This document shows, one piece after another, positions 59,058 to 62,538 of a stretch of 62,538 nucleotides of DNA (position 1 is the stretch's first letter; each line of letters opens with the position of its first letter). The stretch is from a bacterium. Lineage in GTDB: Bacteria; CAIWAD01. A program made the position numbers and the translations under genes. The notes under the pieces are model-generated. The model saw nothing but the letters and a program-made list of their open reading frames with translations, was not told where the DNA came from and ran no database searches. The DNA lies in NCBI GenBank assembly GCA_030685015.1, contig JAUXWS010000058.1, positions 1 to 62,538 of the forward strand, read 5' to 3'.

Positions 59058-60227
59058 ATGGATCGACACCCCTGCGCCTTGTTCCGTCCCATTCCGCTGG
59101 CATGGGCGGTCCTCCTGCTCCTGCTGGCGGCCACCCCTGCCGCCGGCTTGCGCGTCGTGACCTACAATATCCAGGGGATGCGCCCGGACAGCAACTGGCA
59201 GGTTCGCATGTACTTCATCGTGCAGCGGCTGATCGAGCTGGATCCTGACATCATCTGCCTGCAGGAGGTGTGCGAGACCCTGGGCGGCGGCGGGGCGGAC
59301 AATCAGGCCCGCACCATCGCCACGGCACTGGGCAGCCACTTCGGGCAGGAGTACACCTGGTCCTTCTGCCAGACCCACATCGGATGGGACCAGTTCAACG
59401 AAGGGGTCGGCCTGGTGAGCCGCCACCCGGTCCTCGCCAGCGCCTGCCGCCAGCTGCCCACCGGCACTTTCCCGCGCAAGGTGGCCTGGCATCGTGTCCA
59501 GACACCGCTGGGCGAGGTGCAGGTCCTCTCCACCCACCTGGAGCACAACGACGCCCAAAGCGCCGTGCGCCTGCAACAGGCGATCCAGGCGCGCAACTAC
59601 GCCCTTGAGAAACTGGCGGCCCACCCTGGCAGCGTCGCCATCCTGGGCGGCGACTTCAACGCCACGCCCCAAAGCGCGCCGGTCCTGGCCTTCACGGCGG
59701 CCGGCCCCGACAGTTCCTTCAGCGATGCCTGGGCCGGGCTGCACCCGGGCGAGGACGGCTTCACCATGCCGGCGGGCGCGCCGACGGCGCGCATCGACTA
59801 CCTCTTCTCCCGCGGCGGGGACCAAGCCCTGTCGCCGGACAGCTGCCGCCTGGTGTTCACCGCGACCTACGACGCCAGCCATTATCCCAGCGACCATTAC
59901 GGCGTGCTCGCCGTGTATGACCTGGAGCTCGCCGTGCCGGGAGGCGACAGGCCGCGTCCGGAGGTTCCCCGCCTGCTCCCGCCGCATCCAAACCCATTCA
60001 ACCCCTCGACCAGCCTGGAACTGGAGCTGCCCGCACCCACATCCGCCGTGCGCCTGGCCGTCGTCGACCTGCGTGGCCGCGAGCTTGCCCTCCTCCACGA
60101 TGGCCCGCTGGCCGCCGGACGGCACATTTTCTCCTGGCGACCGGACGGCGCCGCGGCAGGGCTTTATCTGGCCGTGCTGCGCCAGAGGGACCGCAGCGAG
60201 ACAGCGCGCTTGCTCTATCTCCCCTGA
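59058..60227 (+). CDS. Secreted endonuclease/exonuclease/phosphatase with sorting domain
   Basis: 389 residues. Signal peptide 1-30 (PLAWAVLLLLLAATPAAG). EEP domain about 31-290: VVTYNIQG, CLQEV (Glu ligand), LGGDFNATP (Asp, Asn), and SDHYGV (catalytic Asp-His). The C-terminal 80 residues have HPNPFNPSTSLELEL and GRHIFSWRPDGAAAGLYL, a FlgD-like/T9SS sorting domain. Likely a DNase or phosphodiesterase displayed or secreted through type IX secretion. Marks the host as FCB-like. Confidence 0.9.
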   Translation: MDRHPCALFRPIPLAWAVLLLLLAATPAAGLRVVTYNIQGMRPDSNWQVRMYFIVQRLIELDPDIICLQEVCETLGGGGADNQARTIATALGSHFGQEYTWSFCQTHIGWDQFNEGVGLVSRHPVLASACRQLPTGTFPRKVAWHRVQTPLGEVQVLSTHLEHNDAQSAVRLQQAIQARNYALEKLAAHPGSVAILGGDFNATPQSAPVLAFTAAGPDSSFSDAWAGLHPGEDGFTMPAGAPTARIDYLFSRGGDQALSPDSCRLVFTATYDASHYPSDHYGVLAVYDLELAVPGGDRPRPEVPRLLPPHPNPFNPSTSLELELPAPTSAVRLAVVDLRGRELALLHDGPLAAGRHIFSWRPDGAAAGLYLAVLRQRDRSETARLLYLP

Positions 60228-60338
60228 AATCCCTGGTCGCGACAGAAAGAGCCCCGACCCGCCGAGGCTGACCGGGACCATTTGAGTGCCACACCCCACG
60301 AGACGATGCCGCGCTCCACCTCCGCCCTGGGCGCGGAG

Positions 60339-61814
60339 TCACCAGGTCCGCGCCGCCTCCAGGTCCACCTCCAGCCGGCCGGCCATCAGCCGGGTGGGGT
60401 CGCGCTGGAGATCCAGCTCCCTCAGCATCAGGTGGGCGTCAGGTGTCACCGTGCGGCGCAGGATCTCCCGTCCCTCCAGGAGGACGGTCACCTCGCGCCC
60501 AAGATCGATGCGGTCCGGGTCCAGGTGGAGGACGATGCGGCCCGGATCCGAGGCGCGCAGGTCGAAGCGGTTGTCCGCGAGCGAGGCCTCCACGCGCAGC
60601 GAAGGCCGGCCGCGGTCATGCAGCCAGCCATGCTGGGGCGGGTTGAGGCGGTCGCTCAGCTTGATCCGCTTGCCCTCCCTGAGAATCTCCATCTGGCAGG
60701 GGTGGCCGGCCTGACAGGAGCGGATCGCGGCGCGGAAGTCGTCGTAGCTGTCCACCTCCCGGTCGCCCAGCCCGGTGATCTGGTCGCCGGCCTGCAGGCC
60801 GATGTGCGCCGCGGGCAGCGCCGGGTCGTCCACCACCGAGGACACGCGACAGCCCCTGCCCTCGTAGGTGTTGTTGGGCATGAAGCCCACGACGACGCGG
60901 TCGCTCACGGTGCGCGAGTTCCAATCGGTCCATGCGCCCGGAAAGCGGCCGCCCGCTCCCACTTCCAGGATCTCCAGCCAGTCGCAGCGCACGGGGTCGG
61001 CGCCCTCGAGCGTGATTCGAGGGCGCATGGGGTCGCGGGTGGTCCGGTCGAGGAGGTCGCCCATCCGGTCGCGCTCGTCAACCTGCTCCCAGTAGTCCGG
61101 GTTGTGGCCCAAGTCGGGGTGGCTGATGAAGCGCAGGTCGGCGCCCGCCTCCCAGGCCGGCAGCAGGTACTGGCGGATCCGTTCCACCGGGTAGAGGCCG
61201 TCCTGGCCGTTGTTGATGGCGTAGACGGGCCGGTTGCGCAGGTTGACGAAGTAGGCCTGGCGCTTGGGTTCCCCCCAGTTGTCGCAGCCGGGATGGCCGC
61301 ACTTGGGCAGGAAGGCGGCGAAGTCGGTGGGCTGGAACTGGGCGAGGAACCAGCAGCAGCCGCCGCCGTCCGAAAAGCCGGTGACGAAGACGCGCTCATG
61401 GTCCACGGCCAGCCGTGACTTGAGGGCGCGCAGGATGTCCAGGAGGTGCCGCGCCCCCACCTCGTCCCACCAGGTGGCGCGCGACTGGGCCGTGGGCACG
61501 ACCACGATCATGCCCCGGTCGGTGGCCCACTGCGTCAGGAAGCCCTCTGGGAAATCCCCGTCGCCGGTGTCCGGCAGCGCCTCGCGGGACACGCCGCCGT
61601 GCAGGTAGAGCAGCAGTGGCGCCGGCGGGCTGTAGTCCGCGGGCAGGCGGAAGAAGAAGTGGCGGCTCCCGCCGTCCAGGCAGCCCAGCGTGGCGCGGAT
61701 CCAGACGCCGCGCTCCGGGCACGCCGCAGGACGCCAGGCCCGGGCCGCCGTCCGGATCTCCCGCCAGTCGGGCAGGACTTCCGGCAGGGGGCAGCCGCCC
61801 ACGGGCGCAGCCAT
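60339..61814 (-). CDS. Alpha/beta hydrolase (esterase/depolymerase type) with C-terminal PDZ domain
   Basis: 491 residues from an ATG at 61814 that overlaps the stop of a signal-peptide frame (TGATG). Hydrolase part: FFFRLPADYSPPAPLLLYLHGG (oxyanion), VFVTGFSDGGGCCW with nucleophile Ser, GHNPDYWEQ. PDZ part, about residue 370-430: LPAAHIGLQAGDQITGLGDREVDSYDDF. The protein alone lacks a signal peptide. The upstream frame supplies one, so the gene is probably broken by a frameshift or coupled. Confidence 0.8.
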   Translation of the reverse strand: MAAPVGGCPLPEVLPDWREIRTAARAWRPAACPERGVWIRATLGCLDGGSRHFFFRLPADYSPPAPLLLYLHGGVSREALPDTGDGDFPEGFLTQWATDRGMIVVVPTAQSRATWWDEVGARHLLDILRALKSRLAVDHERVFVTGFSDGGGCCWFLAQFQPTDFAAFLPKCGHPGCDNWGEPKRQAYFVNLRNRPVYAINNGQDGLYPVERIRQYLLPAWEAGADLRFISHPDLGHNPDYWEQVDERDRMGDLLDRTTRDPMRPRITLEGADPVRCDWLEILEVGAGGRFPGAWTDWNSRTVSDRVVVGFMPNNTYEGRGCRVSSVVDDPALPAAHIGLQAGDQITGLGDREVDSYDDFRAAIRSCQAGHPCQMEILREGKRIKLSDRLNPPQHGWLHDRGRPSLRVEASLADNRFDLRASDPGRIVLHLDPDRIDLGREVTVLLEGREILRRTVTPDAHLMLRELDLQRDPTRLMAGRLEVDLEAARTW

Positions 61815-61963
61815 CAGTTGGGCACCAACAGGGAGGCGGGATCCCCGCCGCTCCTCTCCTCCACGACCGCGGCCGGCCGGCTGGCGAGCAAAACCAGACA
61901 TGCCAGGATGGGCGGGACCAGACGGCGGAATCCCCATCGACCTGGATGCCATGATGTGCGCAT
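61814..61963 (-). CDS. Signal-peptide fragment in a different frame from the hydrolase
   Basis: 49 residues: MRTSWHPGRWGFRRLVPPIL then ACLVLLASRPAAV and a short acidic end. A basic N-region, 15-residue hydrophobic core and Ala-rich end look like a signal peptide. The frame stops in TGATG exactly where the hydrolase frame begins. A single base indel would fuse them. Most likely the true 5' end of the hydrolase gene separated by a frameshift or sequencing error. Confidence 0.6.
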   Translation of the reverse strand: MRTSWHPGRWGFRRLVPPILACLVLLASRPAAVVEERSGGDPASLLVPN

Positions 61964-62191
61964 GGCGTGCTCCTGCGTGGTGACTGGGGCGCGTCGACAC
62001 GCCGTCAGCGCCGGTCTCCCGGGTCCCCGGCCTGGGGTCTGTAACCACCGGACAAAGTTGGGTTCGATGCCGGGGATGGCAAGCCTTCCGCCTGGCGGCC
62101 AAGAGGTGGCGCAAGGGCGACGGCAGGTGGAGCCGCGGAATGCGACCTTTCCCGCCGCAACCAAGTCAAGCGGCCACCGCCGGAGCCCCGC

Positions 62192-62538
62192 ATGCATCCC
62201 TTGACCCTGCGCCCGCCCGCCCCCAAAGCTGTCATCCTGGTGTTCATGGCGCTGTTGGCGCTGGCGCCACGACCCCTGCCCGCGGCCGAACCTGTGGACC
62301 ACTGCGAAGCGGGCAGCTTCCGCAATGTCATCCTGATGGTGCCCGACGGCTGCGACGCGGAGCTGCAGACCCTGGCGCGCTGGTTCCAGGGTGGCCGCCT
62401 CCAGTTGGACGACATGGGCCAGGCGGCGGTGGCCACCTCCATGGCGAACTCCGTGATCACCGAATCGGCGGCGGCGGCCACGGCCTTTGCCACCGGCCAC
62501 AAGACCACCATGCGCCACCTGGGGGTCGGGCCGCGCCG
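62192..62538 (+). CDS. Alkaline phosphatase, 3' end outside window
   Basis: At least 115 residues from the ATG at 62192 (GGAG upstream). Signal peptide 1-32 (VILVFMALLALAPRPLPAAE). The first metal site is NVILMVPDGCD, and the nucleophile Ser is in ITESAAAATAFATGHKT, the alkaline phosphatase pattern with Glu instead of the usual Asp before Ser. The remaining metal and arginine residues lie beyond the window. Periplasmic phosphate release. Confidence 0.85.
   Translation, partial: MHPLTLRPPAPKAVILVFMALLALAPRPLPAAEPVDHCEAGSFRNVILMVPDGCDAELQTLARWFQGGRLQLDDMGQAAVATSMANSVITESAAAATAFATGHKTTMRHLGVGPR

Overview
The window has two parts. Positions 1 to about 31866 are the right-hand part of an integrated mobile element. 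Its left end lies outside the window. From about 31867 to 62538 lies a GC-rich bacterial chromosome. The chromosomal part carries a secreted nuclease ending in a FlgD-like/type IX secretion sorting domain (HPNPFNPS... motif), a mannoside-utilisation locus, a B12-binding radical SAM protein, and a UbiA/DprE1/DprE2-like operon. This suggests an uncultured, GC-rich Gram-negative bacterium of the FCB type (Fibrobacteres-Chlorobi-Bacteroidetes superphylum or a neighbouring candidate phylum). The phylum cannot be fixed from sequence reading alone.

Positions 1500-19864 form a phage-like replication and recombination module, all on the minus strand. In transcription order it encodes a sigma-70-like factor, a small protein, a probable ssDNA-binding protein, a DinG-type Fe-S helicase, an SF2 helicase fused to a RuvC-like resolvase, a DnaG-type primase, an AAA+ ATPase, and an SMC/RecF-like ATPase. 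Small proteins follow: an excisionase-like wHTH, an HU-like protein, a secreted FN3-like protein, an XRE-type regulator, a RecB/Cas4-like nuclease with Fe-S cysteines, and a zinc-motif protein. Several unrelated products end in the same acidic ...DPF tip. A 44-bp sequence just behind the sigma gene recurs 10.7 kb away at the head of a second gene group. Long inverted repeats fill a 600-bp non-coding stretch next to the XRE gene. No capsid, tail or conjugation genes are in the window.

Positions 20450-27793 are an integron cassette array without an integron integrase (a CALIN-type array). It has seven attC sites, five of them near-identical 115-126 bp sites and one further site of the same family split by an IS. 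The cassettes are AT-rich and all lie on the minus strand. Two encode HEPN-type proteins, one a CAP12-like TIR protein, two small membrane proteins, and one is unknown; an OLD-family ATPase/TOPRIM nuclease gene stands at the upstream end. The content looks like antiviral defence. An IS110/IS1111-type element has inserted exactly at the recombination core of one attC, and its long 3' non-coding region contains short matches to the insertion junction, as expected of a bridge RNA. The element ends with a decayed integrase fragment, an intact tyrosine integrase, and an attachment site made of the 3' half of a tRNA-Asn gene followed by a terminator.

The chromosomal part reads: Fic protein; hybrid histidine kinase with FIST sensor; pirin; htpX interrupted by an in-frame stop; methyltransferase; Ste24-like M48 protease; MBL/beta-CASP nuclease with pyruvate kinase; the UbiA-DprE1-DprE2-like operon; the mannoside cluster (GH38, symporter, CBM9-like protein, GH38-like, ROK, GH130); radical SAM protein; secreted nuclease; PDZ-containing hydrolase with its signal peptide in another frame; and the start of an alkaline phosphatase.
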